From Oreohelix idahoensis (Eukaryota; Mollusca; Gastropoda; Stylommatophora; Oreohelicidae), in assembly GCA_024509875.1 (NCBI GenBank), contig JAMPIV010011342.1, positions 310,001 to 374,000 of the forward strand: a stretch of DNA of 64,000 nucleotides, in the 5' to 3' direction. Shown here in pieces: positions 11,035 to 23,100 of the stretch. The notes under the pieces were generated by a model. It saw only the letters and a program-made list of their open reading frames with translations. It ran no database searches and was not told the DNA's origin. A program made the translations under genes and the position numbers. Position 1 is the stretch's first letter, and the number at the start of each line of letters is the position of its first letter.

Positions 11035-13146
11035 GCTGCAGATCAGCCTCTGAGAAGGAATTGAGGGCACAATCATCAGCAAACAGAAGATCTCTGATGG
11101 TGTGTGATTTGACCTTGGTTTTTGCTTGAAGCCTCCTAAGGTTAAACAATTTTCCATCAATACGATAACTAATGTCGATTCCTGTGTCCCCGTCTCTAAA
11201 AGCATCAGTCAGCATAGCAGAAAACATGATACTGAACAGAGTCGGTGCAAGTACGCACCCTTGTTTAACTCCATTTGAGACGGGGAAAGGCTCTGATAGC
11301 TCACCGTTTTCCTGAACTCTAGCCTGCATTCCATCATGCAGTTGCTGCACTATTGTGATAAATTTCTTTGGGCAGCCGTATTTTGCCATGATCTTCCATA
11401 GACCCTCTCTACTGATCGTGTCGAACGCCTTTGTCAAGTCGATGAAAGCTGTGTACAGGTCACAGTGCTGTTCTTGGCATTTTTCTTGTAGCTGTCTTGC
11501 AGCGAACACCATATCTGTGGTTCCACGTTCTTTCCGGAATCCACACTGACTTTCAGGTAAAAGACCTTTGTCAAGATGAGCCGTAAGGCGATTCAAAAGG
11601 ATTCTGGCGAATATCTTCCCAGCGATTGATAAAAGAGAGATGCCTCGATGATTGTTGCAGTCTTGGCGATTACCTTTACGTTTATATAGATGTATAATTG
11701 AGGCATCTTTGAGATCGTGTGGGATGGTTTCACTCTGCCACATTTGCTGGAAGATCATATGAAGTTTCTCTATCAGAACTGCACCGCCATCTTTATAAAC
11801 CTCAACAGGAATTGAATCGGAGCCAGGGGCCTTTCCACTAGACAGCTGACGAATCGCTTTTTTAGTTTCCTCCAGAGTTGGTACATCATCTAATGCTTCA
11901 TTTATAGGAATTTGGGGCAGGCGGATGATGGCTTCATCGTTAATAGATGATGGCTGGTTCAAGATATTATTAAAATGTTCAGCCCAGCGTTGGAGAATTT
12001 TTTCCTTGTCTGTAATTAGTGTTTTTCCATCTGCATTAAGGAGGGGAAATGATCCTGATGATGTTGGACCATAGACCGCTTTGAGTGCAAGGTAAAAGTT
12101 TTTCAAGTCATGGCTGTCAGCAAAGCCTTGGATCTCATCTGCTTTATTACTCAGCCATGAATCCCGCATCTGGCGTAGTTTATGTTGGACGATTCTACGC
12201 ATGTTGTTGAAAGCGTCTTTCTTGGATGTAGATTTTGGATCATTTAAATATGCTTTATGGAGATGGTGTTTCTCAGCCAACATCTGCTTTATATCATCTG
12301 AGTTCTCATCAAACCAGTCATTTTGTTTCTTGATGGAAGGACCCAGGACCTCTGTAGCAGTGTTGTAGATCTGCTCACTTAGGGCTGCCCAATTTGTTTC
12401 CACACTTTGGCCGTCTAGCGAGATAGATTTGAGACGGTCTTCTAAGGTGTCAGTAAATGACTGTTTGATTGTTGTCTTCTTTAGTTTGGTGACATCCAGC
12501 CTCTTTTGAGTTTTCTTCCCCTGAGGGCGCCTGGCTGGTTGGATACGAACTTTAAGTTTAGATACAATGAGGCGATGATCAGTCCAGCATTCGGCACCAC
12601 ACATGGACTTGGTCACCCGGACATCTTGCCTGTCCTTCTTCCCAACAATTACATAGTCAATTAGGTGCCAATGCTTTGAGCGAGGGTGCATCCAGGAGGT
12701 CCTGTTGCGGGTAGGAAGTCGAAAAATGGTGTTGGTGACAAGGAGGTCATGTTCTGCGCAAGTCTGGAGGAGACGAAGTCCATTACTGTTACAGCGACCC
12801 ACGCCGTACCTACCAATAGTGCCATTCCAGGAGATGTTATCTGAGCCTACTCTTGCATTAAAGTCACCAAGAATGATGAGCTTATCTGCTTTAGGAACTG
12901 ATGCAATGACTGCATGTAGTTCTTCGTAAAACTTATCCTTGACATCATCCTGGTTTGTCATAGTTGGTGCATACGCGCTAATGATGGTGGCATGTTTTCT
13001 TCCATAGAACAGAGGGATCTTGACCGTCATGAGTCGGTCATTTATTCCCTTTGGGGGCCCCGCTAACTTGCTGACAATTGCTGTTTTGATTGCAAATCCA
13101 ACCCCTGCTTCTCGTCTTTCTTCAGTTCCTCTTCCGCTCCAAAAGA
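11030..13146 (-). pseudogene. LINE-A, 5' part: AP-like endonuclease and RT
   Basis: The frame runs from the 5' truncation (about 13146, just after a TAG) to the element 1 insertion. It is open upstream of the first Met at 13030, beginning near FFWSGRGTE. The endonuclease shows GDFNARVGS, then IDYVIV and TDHRLIVSKLK, the Asp/Asn, Asp and His positions of AP-like nucleases. RT shows GKAPGSDSIP, QCGFRKERGT, DLTKAFDTI, GVKQGCVLAPTLF and the catalytic LLFADD. The N-terminal third of the endonuclease is missing, as in a 5'-truncated LINE insertion. The rest of RT continues at 1792-894. The family would nick target DNA and reverse transcribe its RNA in place. Confidence 0.9.
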
Positions 13147-13155
13147 ACTACTACA
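13147..13155. repeat. Candidate TSD of LINE-A, right copy (ACTACTACA)
   Basis: This matches 814-822 exactly and lies at the point where LINE-A homology stops and an opposite-strand LINE fragment starts. Confidence 0.4.
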
Positions 13156-13740
13156 CTGATATATGCAAGAAAGAAGAAGAAGCAAGACAACAAAGAATAT
13201 GACAAGACTAAATAAAGAAATAGTCAACAAATGTAAAACAGCAAAAGAAGCATGGCTAAACCAGAAGTACAGAGAGCTTGAAGTACAGCACAGAAAAGAC
13301 ACAAAATCTAAATACAAGCAAATAAATGAGGTAACAGGCAGACGGACACAAACAGTCACTGGCTGTTTGAAATCAAAAGAAACAGCACTGTTATTGAGAC
13401 ATGAGAACATGACAGAAAGGTGGACAGGGAACTGTATGATGATGAAAGACCAACTTTGAATGACCAGGACAGTTGTGAATGACTTCCAAAACTTGTGACA
13501 GAGGTAGAGGATGCCAGGTGCCACATGAAGACAGGCAAAGTGCCTGGACCAGATAATGTAAAAGTAGAGGAAATGGAAAATTTGGAAGAATTTGGAGTAG
13601 AAATGATGATACAACTCTTAAATGACATCTACAACTGTGGTCAAATACCTGAAGATCTGCTAAAATCCATATTCACAGAGAAACAAATTATCAGGATTGT
13701 TAGAAATATGGACGATTATAGTGAATGACAGTCAATTAGT
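13156..13740 (+). pseudogene. LINE-B fragment: linker and start of RT
   Basis: Two overlapping broken frames code for the charged linker upstream of a LINE RT (from about NKEIVNKCKTAKEAWLNQ) and the RT entry motif GKVPGPDNVKVEEMEN, followed by LLNDIYNCGQIPEDLLKS. A frameshift and a stop near 13458-13500 split the reading, and homology stops at about 13740 before the catalytic motif. This is an old fragment on the strand opposite to LINE-A. Which LINE clade it belongs to cannot be settled from this much sequence. Confidence 0.75.
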
Positions 13741-14394
13741 GTTGATAGGGTCAACTTTGCAAGCATGGTGTGGGGCTTTGTGATTAACACAAGGGTCAAG
13801 GTTAGTACAATCAGTTGCCTCCCTGGTCAAACATTGGATGCTGGGTGCCTCTAAATCCCAGCATCTGGAAGTCCCCAACTCCAATTCACAAGATTCAAGG
13901 TGCTTGAAATCCTCCTATTCTGGTGGAGCCCAGGCTCATGTATACTGGTTGAGGATACCAAAGGCCCTCTACTCGTACAGGTGATAACACTGACAACATT
14001 AACAATAATAATGACAATCATAGTACTATTTAAGAAAAGCAAATCAAACTAATAATAATTAATAAACAAAAAAATAACAAACCATTACAAAATAAAGAAC
14101 CACACATTTAAAATATACTCAATATAGTAACAAAAAACATGACTTAAAAAACAACAAATTCTAATATAAATTGACACTATCAATAGCAATATATTATATA
14201 TGAGAATAGAAAACTGATTATAGCACAAAACTGAAAATAAAATGATATTAAATACCCTAATATAACCGACAATTAGGCTGAACAGGGTAGACCAAGATGA
14301 TGGACAAGCAGAGGCAATAATGGTCAGCTGTTACTAGCCCCCTCTCCATTCATCACCTAAAATAAATGTATTATCCCATCATAATATGATGCCA
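13741..14394. other. No gene seen
   Basis: This is AT-rich non-coding sequence with simple A/T-rich runs. I see nothing I can name here. Confidence 0.5.
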
Positions 14395-14665
14395 TTTTTC
14401 TTCTCTTGAGATCACCATGGTTTTTGGTTTGGAACTGCTGATAACCATCTCTCTTTTTTCCAGTTCTTCCTTCAGAGTCACAGGTTGGATAAAAAATGTG
14501 CTTCTGATGTATCCATCAAGGCAACATCATCGGAAAATGCCAGCTCTGAAATACAGACCTGTCTCATCTTCCATTACCTCACTGAATACTTTTAGGTCCA
14601 TTCCTAACATGCTTTGATGATATCATCCATGAAGAGTATGAAAAGATAAGGTGAAAGAACAAACT
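14395..14665 (-). pseudogene. Decayed LINE RT palm fragment
   Basis: The minus strand, read with two stops, gives a piece like VLSPYLFILFMDDIIKAC, then ELAFSDDVALMDTSEAHFLS, then an MVISREE segment. The order and spacing match an RT palm with its F-x-D-D catalytic site, where family members have FADD. The frame is badly degraded. It is too short to assign to one of the better preserved LINEs here. Confidence 0.65.
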
Positions 14666-15234
14666 TTATTTTCAAAGTTTGTTAAGAACTGGCAGCACAA
14701 TCCTGTCTAACATTCTGCCCTTCCACTCTCACTTATCTAGCATATTATATCCTTTCATTCCCACATGTTATTTTAAGCATTAATTTTAAGCCATGCAACA
14801 CTTTAAAAGTAATACAACAGCATACATTTACATTATCCAAATAAAAATTAAGTATATACATATTTTTTAAAACAAACAAGAAAGTGATGAAAAAAAAAAA
14901 AAAAACAACAACAACAAAATTCCAAAACATTTGTTACAAAATCTTTTTGCACACCACAATGTGACCTAGAATAAAGCATTACATAAGTGCATGTGCAGAG
15001 CAATGGCAGTTGATTTTTTTCAGGTGTCACCAGTCAGAGAGGCAATGTTTCTTGTGTTTTGATAAAGTCTCATGTATCCAGAATTCTTTTGTGTATATGA
15101 AAGCGTCTGTGTTTAGATATTTACAGATCTCCAGAAAGTATAGAAGTATTATGTGCACAATGTTAAGATAGCCCTATCGCTGACTGCTTTGTGACAGACC
15201 TTACTTAACTTGACATTAGATATTAATGGACACA
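14666..15234. other. No gene seen
   Basis: This is an AT-rich stretch with an A-run at about 14889-14906. No coding or structural feature was recognised. Confidence 0.45.
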
Positions 15235-16060
15235 CAGATGATGGCCCAGTAAAGTTATTGTTATTGTTGATCAGAATCGCCCTCACTGCACTCAGTGCAA
15301 ACCCATAGGTGCTCAGTCTCCCTCAGCAAATGTTGAAGAGTATGAATGCTAAGTATACCTGTAGCAGACTAGTTGTACACACGACAGATGTATCCTCTCT
15401 CACGTCCATCTCTGCTAGTCCCACATTTGATGCCAAACTCCAACAGTCTCAGCCTTGTTGATTCATCCATTGCAGTGTCATTATCTAGCAGGTGATCATT
15501 AATTGCCTTTAGTATTTCTCCCTTATCCATGTCCAGTGTTCCCACTATGGGGGATCTCGAGGCCATTCTGTCAGCTTTCTCATTGTATCGTACCCCTGCA
15601 TGACTAGTTCTAAACTAATTTTATTATTATTTTTTTATTTTTAAAGTAGGTTTTCTAAAGCTGGAAATAGGTATAGGCAAATGGAACTGTTATATTGCAG
15701 ACTGCGCATCGGTAAAGAAAGCAACGTGTCTCTGTACTTTACACTGTCATTATAACCTTTGCTGCAGTTTTCTAGGCCTCTGCCACTGCTCTGAAGTTAC
15801 TTGAGATTTGTCCCGTTGACACTGACAGCTTTTTTCTATGCACCAATGCTTAAGGACAGATAGACACCTCTGCCTCAGTTTTCAGTTGCATTTGTTGCTA
15901 ATCCATCTGTGAATGCATGGGTCCAGGTGTTGGTTGGGTAATGTTTCTCTATGTATTTTGTCGCTATGGATTTTCTCTCTGTTGCAGTCTGGCTCTTTTT
16001 TCTTTCAATTCCAGGAATTTTTTCTGTAAGTTCAGGGAAACGATGTTGTTTCCCAAACTG
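15235..16060 (-). pseudogene. LINE 3' fragment: RNase H remnant and Cys-rich tail
   Basis: Near 15900-15940 the minus strand shows TWTHAFTDGLATNA, the first-Asp region of a LINE RNase H. At about 15570-15600 NEKADRMASRSP marks the RNase H end. A conserved tail follows (IVGTLDMDK, AINDHLLDNDTAMD, GIKCGT). The same tail is found on the plus strand at about 47040-47220, so both belong to one LINE family. Stops and a replaced middle segment show this copy is dead. RNase H in the ORF points to the I/Jockey-like group rather than RTE. Confidence 0.7.
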
Positions 16061-17356
16061 AAAGCTTGTGTGCAGTGTAGATGGGTTTAATAATTGATAT
16101 TACATTTTTGGAAACTGTCGCAATGAGTGACCACTATCCAATATGTTGCAAGTGGTCAAAGAATAAATCTAAAGCTCCCAGAAATAAACATATAAGTATT
16201 AAATTTAGAAGTTTCAAAAACTTCAACAATGAACTATTTTTATGATTTGCAAGCTGTACCTCTCGCCAGTGTTTACCAGCTTTCTGATCCCGATGACGCC
16301 ATTATCATTAGACACATCTTTCATTGTGTGTTTGATAACCATTGATAACTATGAACCAACTAAAGAAGTTCGTGGGAAGTGACAGATCAAATCTCCTTGG
16401 ATCACGCAAGCAGTGCTAGAAGCCATGAGGCAGTGAGATCAAGCTCACAAAAATAAGGACTTTAACACATACAGATCACAAAGAAACAAGGTACAACATT
16501 TAATATGTAGAGAAAAGAAAACGTACCTTAAAAACTTAGTTCAGAACAAAATGACCAGCAAAGATATGTGGAAAGAAATCAAAACCCTAGCAAACAAACA
16601 AAATTTTCCAGACTTGTTAACCCCCAATATCTCATTTACTTGTAGAGACTTCAGCAATTACTTTCAGGCAGAAATAACCATTCTTAAATATACGATACCA
16701 GATTCCCCTTGTGACCTAGGCCAACTGTCAGCATTCTGTGAGAACAATTGCACAAACACAATCCCATCCGACATTCCGTTTATGACAGTTAATGAAATAT
16801 ATAACTATCTTCTAGGCCTTAAAGAGAATAACTCATCAGGACTTGACGGAATCAGTAATCAAACACTGCGGTATGTTGCGCCAGTTATTAGTGATTCACT
16901 AACATATATATACAATCTATGTAATGCACAGAGTTACTTTCCGTTGCACTTTAAAGTAGCTAAGGTATATCCTCTTTTCAAATCTGGTTCCTCTGATAAT
17001 TGTAACTTTAGTAACTATAGGCCAATCTATCTAATATCATCGCTATCCAAACCACTGGAAAAACACATACATGAAATAATACTACAACACCTAGTTAACA
17101 ATGACTTGCTAATTGATAGTCAGTCAGGGTTTAGACCTAAATATTCATGTCACATTGCTCTATCTAAGATGATAGACAACTGGCACTTAAATATTAACGA
17201 TGATAACGTGTGTGGGGCAGTAGACTTTAAAAAAGCATTTGATATGATAGATCACGCCATTTTAATTAGAAAACTAGAAACATCAAAAGTAAACTTTCAG
17301 CTGATGACAATAATTAAATCATTTCTGTCAGACAGAAAACATGTAGTTTCTTACAA

Positions 17357-17607
17357 TAACTCCTATTCTTCTTCTTCTTCTTCGTTCGCCCTGAAAAGGA
17401 TGGTGGTTGCGTTGTGTCTGTTTACAACGTAGCTGCGATATCTGCACCTTTCGGTCGACACATCCGACTTCTGCACGGCATTTTTTAGGACCGGGTTTGC
17501 CTTCCCATTTCGATCCACACTCGCTCAGCCAGCCTGCACAGCTGCAGACTGTTTCCAGGACCACCACGTGGAGGTGGAGTGCGGTCTTGACCAGCTAACT
17601 CCTATTC
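17357..17607 (-). mobile_element. GAA-tailed SINE-like retroposon, copy 1 (5' truncated)
   Basis: An insert of 227 bp (17369-17595) is bounded by exact 12-bp duplications TAACTCCTATTC at 17357-17368 and 17596-17607. On the minus strand it ends in a (GAA)n tail. It matches 52402-52710 closely but lacks that copy's first roughly 80 bp, the 5' truncation expected from target-primed reverse transcription. It cuts the LINE-C RT frame. I did not find convincing Pol III boxes, so it may be a SINE or a short LINE 3' end. Confidence 0.85.
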
Positions 17608-18119
17608 AAACCCAGCCATAATAAATACCCGCGTTCCTCATGGTCAGCGTTCCTTGGTCCTCTACTTTTTGCCATATACATTAATGACCTTCCACTACAC
17701 ATCAAGCACTCCTCCTGCAACTTGTTTGCAGACGACTGTACTGTTTACAAGAGTGTTAAAAGTTGTAACACACTCAAACATTCATTACAAAAAGATACAA
17801 ATAATCTGATTAAGTGGAGCAACGGAAACCGCAAGCTAATAAATATCATTAAAACAAAATGCTTGTTAATATCAACTAGACAAAAATTACAAAATTCAGA
17901 GAAAACAACACTTCAGATCTACATTTGTACCTCACTAATTTAAATAGTTAATGAACATAAAACTCTAGGTATAGTCGTTGACCACCATCTAAATTGGAAC
18001 TCACATGTACATGCACTGACCAAGCAAATGGCACAAATAGTTTACCACTTAGCTAAAATCAAACATTTCCTAGATAAAGACGCACACAAGTTGTTCTATA
18101 TATCTCACATACAAGCAAA

Positions 18120-18124
18120 CCTTG
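18120..18124. repeat. TSD of element 2, left copy (CCTTG)
   Basis: These 5 bp are repeated exactly at 27504-27508, on the other side of element 2, within the LINE-C frame. Confidence 0.92.
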
Positions 18125-19191
18125 TGTTGGTGTCGTTTTCATAGTGATGAATAGAAACGCGAATGGTTACAATGGAATAAATGTCAACAATGTCTTTCAA
18201 ACGAAAAACCAACAATGTATCTTGAATTGTGTGAACTGGTCAAGTATTGGCATCACACGAGTCGTTGATAACTTTACATAGATTTTATTCACCAGGACAC
18301 GAAGTGGACAAGACGGACATCGTCACAGGCGCAAAGATCACACGACAACATATTGATTATTACTGCTAAAGTTCCTGAAGATTCTCTTCTAGTAAAGACC
18401 TCTGTCCATAGACCAAGGATTACAAAACTGTTACCGTATAATATCCTTCTCAGTCACGACCGTTGACCTTCTTTCAAGGACGTCTATCATGGTAACGTAT
18501 ACATACTCTGGGGTGAAATCTTCCATATTACATTTGTTAAAATTCCCAGACGTTCTTCATACATAGCGTTGTACATCATATAATTTTCACACAAAGTCAA
18601 TATACGATAATCCTAACAGTAAAGGCTTTCAGTTGGCTAACCTCTCTTTACATCCAAGCCACGAATTTGGCATTGAAGCATGTACGGCATATAAAACATG
18701 TGCGTAAGATAAACAATATAACTTCTTCTACTCGTAGGAATTCTCCGTCTACGATTCAAATCTTAAAGGCAAGCGACTCTGTAGATCCATTCTAGGAACA
18801 TCTTAATTCCCGCTAGACTAGTATTAGAGCGGCCTTTTTCATACAGCATTAAAATAAGAAGTGGGACGATAACTCACTTGACATTCCTGATATTGGTTTC
18901 GACCTGAAGACCAATACAGATCACTAGAATAAATGGCTTCCTTAAAAATGCCATTGAATACGAAATATAAAATTACTATCATGGACCCAAGACAGTTCCA
19001 TGTTTCCACTTCAAAACATGACGTCACAAACTACTCAACTAGGTTACACGTGCGTCCAAAGCAACACTCACTGCTTTGTGCACGTCAGTGCGCGAATCAT
19101 TCGACCGCACAAATAATATAACTACATAAAACTGGTGCGTACATTTGGCAGGACCGAAGACTACCCCCTTAGGTAATAAATGTACGTAACA
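18125..19191 (-). repeat. 3' LTR of element 2
   Basis: This is a 1067-bp direct repeat of 26438-27503. On the minus strand it starts TGTTACGTAC and ends CCAACA. One extra base near 18600 accounts for the length difference. Confidence 0.92.
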
Positions 19192-20183
19192 GCTCCCTTA
19201 TTACCTCCCCTTAAAAAAATTAATCCCATTAATTTTTTTCGAACTAATTACTCGAGAGAGGTGAGTCAAAACTACAACAAGATTTATGACATGCATAAAA
19301 TTATATCATATTAAGAAAAGAATATTAACTTGAAATTAATATAACTAAATGACAGTATGCATTAAAGCACACATCCACCATCGACCTACTTTGGAACGAT
19401 GTGGTAATATTCGAAGTAAAAAGAAGTTGAAAAAATGAAAATGAAGAATCAACAAAAAAGATGATAATAAAATTCAACTAAGTTTTCAACAAAATTTGAA
19501 ACATATGATTTCAAAAATGAAAATGAACAGCAACACTGATGATAAGCAATGATAAGAAAATCAAAAGAACAGAAAATTTTTTAAAATACAACATGCAAAA
19601 ATGAAGCAATGCATAATTAAACACTTTAAGAAGCAACGCACTTACTGATATCTAGCACTAGTAAGTTTGACTAGTTATCTAAAAGTAAAATATCATGTAG
19701 TGGGATACGTGACTACACGTATTGCGAGACACTAATAACGTTAGTAGATGTGTGATTTATAAACAATCAAATTGATTAAATTGAATTAATCTAATTCTAG
19801 TACTTAATTACACATAAATAAATAACTAGTAATTTATTCTAAGTAATTCTAATTTCAGTCATTGTGAATATTCGTTCAGAACTATTTAGAGTCAACAAGA
19901 ATATGTTCCTAATGTTCCATGCACGAAATAAGTTTACGAACACGATATGTAGTGTAATATGTTCCATAACACTAACGAATGTCTATTTGTTGCTTTTTAC
20001 CAATGTTTCCATACTAAAAAAAATGTTACTTTAATATCACTGTTCCCGTTCTAATAAAACGTTACTTCACAAGAAATAATGTTATAATCCATATGTAAGT
20101 ATGTTCTGAAAGTTATATTTATACGAATACTGCAAAACTATACATAGTCTTCACAGATGTACAATTAATGACACTGTACAAAG
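19192..20183 (-). other. 3' non-coding internal region of element 2 with polypurine tract
   Basis: Just inside the 3' LTR the minus strand reads AAGGGGAGGTAATAAGGG, a purine tract ending at the LTR. The remaining roughly 970 bp is AT-rich, with no ORF and no envelope-like frame. Confidence 0.7.
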
Positions 20184-23100
20184 TTATTCATGTTTCGGTG
20201 AGGACGTTTCTCCATCTAAAAGTGGTTTAGTTTCACCAAGTTCACTAGGGCATCTTGAAAGACAGTCTGCAAATACATTCTGTACTCCAGGAATAGCTCG
20301 TATCTCAAAATGGAACGGTTGAAGAGCTATAGCGTAACGCGCTGACTTTGATGACTTAACGTTTCCAGTATTCAATGCGGTAAGAGCTTTCTGGTCAGAC
20401 TCCACCACAAAGTGTGATCCGAGGAGATAACGATCCAGTTTTGTGATTGCCCAGACAAGAGCGAGAAGCTCTTTGTCTAGAACGGAGTACTTCATCTCGC
20501 TCGTCGTAAGCTTTCTGGATACGTACATAATTGGAAATAAGGTGCCTCCGTATTCCTGCATCAAAACTGCCGCGATAGCGTAGGAAGAAGCATCACTGCG
20601 AAGAACAAAGGTGAGATCTTTGTTAGGCAACCTTAAAAAAGGCTTATTTGAAAAAATTTGTTTTATATAGTCTAACGCCGTTTGGTGATCCTGCGACCAC
20701 TTTATTACATTAGGTGTGCCTTTCTTCAGTAACGAAGAAAGAGGTGCAGTTATAGTAGACAAATGAGGGATGAATTTAGAATAGAACTGTATTAGTCCTA
20801 AGAGTGACCTCACTTGTTTTTTTGTCTTAGGTGCTGAGATGTTTAAAATTTTAGAGACGTTACTGTCTTCTGTATACATTAAACCGCGACCTATACGGTG
20901 ACCAAGAAATGAGATGTCATGAAAACCGACAAAAGCCTTTGAAGGTTTCGCTGTTAAGTTATAATCCCGTAAGGTAGAAAGTAAAGATTTTAAACCCTGA
21001 ATATGTTCATCCCAAGAGTCACTGAAAAGACAGATGTCATCTATATAAGTAATGACATCGGGACGATGAGACAATATGCGGCGCATCATGCGTACAAAGG
21101 TAGCTGGCGCATTCATTAACCCGAAAGGCATAAAATTATATTGAAAAAGACCCCGTGGCGTCGAGAAAGCGGTGAATGGCTTTGCTTTCGTAGTGAGTGG
21201 CACTTGCCAATAACCCTTTGAAAGGTCAAATTTCGAAAAGAATGTAGCATGAGATAATTTCTCTAATAAGTCGTCTAAAAGAGGTAATGGTTCCGCATCG
21301 AATTTTGTAACTTTGTTTAACTTCCTGTAATCTACGCAAAGACGTATATTGTTGTCTTTCTTCCTAATGATTACCATAGAAGAAGAATATGGTGATGAAG
21401 ATGGTTCAATTATATTTAATTGGAGCATCTCATCCAATTCCTTATCAACCTTATCACGAAAGTGTAAAGGAATAGGATATGGGCGAACTCGAATCGGTGT
21501 ATCGTCAGTCAAAATAATGTCATGTTGGATGACTGACGTATGACCTGGGATGTCGGTGAGGACATCCTCATACGTGTGTAGAATTTTAGAGACTTGCTGA
21601 CGTTGATCATCAGTAAGAGTAGATGAGATAGTAACATCATTCCATTTCTCAGTGGAATGGAGTGGTACAACTGGTATTGGTAGTTGTACATCATCGAAAG
21701 AAGATTCCTCTTCTTGGATGACTGACAAACTAGAATAGTGTTGAATAGGTGGTGTAGGATCGTCAGTTGCCTGAAACACTGATTGTAGATAATCAGGACG
21801 TGAGTAATACTCCTTCAACATGTTAATGTGGAAGGTTTTATGTTTGCCATTAACATCAACGATGTAGTCGACATCGGATATTCTTGAGATGATCCTGAAA
21901 GGACCTCTCCAGGTAATTAAAAGACGATTGTTATGCGCAGGGAGTAATACAAAAGCTTCATCACCAGGTATGAGCTGGCGAAGACGTCTATATTTGTTTG
22001 CAGATAGACGAGCTTTTTCTTTGGCATGTTCGGATGATGCAGTAGCTAGTCTACAAGCATCTATGATTTTCTTTCTAAGAGAGATCACATACTCATAAGA
22101 GGATTGAGTTTCCTCTTCAATATTCTCATCCACCAATAAGTCGTGGATTAACGACATCGGACCGCGTGGTTGCATGCCAAAAACAAGCTGGAACGGAGAA
22201 AACCCCGTTGCTTGATTTTGTACCTCGCGATACGCAAAGAGACAAGCGGGTAGGACCCGATCCCAGTCTTGGGGATGGTCTTGAGTCATCTTACCCAACA
22301 ACTGCTTGAGTGTCCTATTGAGACGCTCAATTAACCCATTTGACATCGGATGATAAATAGAACTAAGAGATCTATCTATACCTAATGTCTTCATCACTTG
22401 AGACATGGATTCAGAAATGAACTGAACCCCATGATCCGACAAGATTTTCCGTGGAAAACCAATGCGTGAGAAGATTAACATCAATGCCTCTGCTACACTG
22501 GCAGATGAAGTGTTCTTGAGAGGGATGGCCTCAGGCCAACGAGTGCACATATCAATGCACGTAAGAATATGCGTATGCCCTCTAGCAGATGGAAGCATTG
22601 GACCAATAATGTCAATGGCCATTTTATCAAATGGTCTAATCGGGATGTCCGCAGCTTGAATAGGAGCCGCATGAAATGGACCCCGTACCTTAACTTCTTG
22701 ACATATCAAACAGGACCGACAATAGAGAGTAACATCTCTATGGACGCCTGGCCAGTAGAATGCCGAAAGCACTCTGGATTTGGTACGCGAAAAACCCATA
22801 TGGCCCGCACATTGCGAGTCATGAGCATGTCGTAATATACGAGATCTCATACAGGATGGGACAAGAATCTGAGAACATAAGGATAAATCCTTTTCCCGTA
22901 TTACTCTAACCAAAATCCCATTTTTAAGTATAAAGTCATGTCTAGATTTTGCAAGTTTGTTGCTTGTATTCTTTTTGTTAACATACTGAAAGAATTTTTT
23001 TAATGAATTATCATTCTTTTGCAATGTTGCAAACAACTCCCGTGAAATAGGAGCATCATCATCACAAGTGGTATGAACTGTAGGTTCAATAGGTGTATCA

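Larger units (their letters stand above)
16090..18124 (+). pseudogene. LINE-C, 5' part: endonuclease end and RT
   Basis: Coding signal starts with SDHYPICCKWSK, the His-containing end of an AP-like endonuclease. After a stop-ridden linker, 16551-17356 gives a 290-residue frame with RT motifs (NNSSGLDGISNQTLRY, SNYRPI, DSQSGFRPKYSC, AVDFKKAFDMIDH). A retroposon interrupts it at 17369-17595. Beyond that, the QG/YINDLP region is shifted by a missing base near 17655, and the palm FADDCTVY lies at about 17720. The thumb runs up to element 2 at 18124 and resumes at 27504. This is a dead copy. Confidence 0.85.

Noticed and set aside
17328..17567. Open frame across the GAA-tailed retroposon (also at 52418-52663)
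   Set aside because: The copies differ at many sites without clear coding bias and the frame has no known domain. The tail codes for an Arg run from (GAA/TTC)n.
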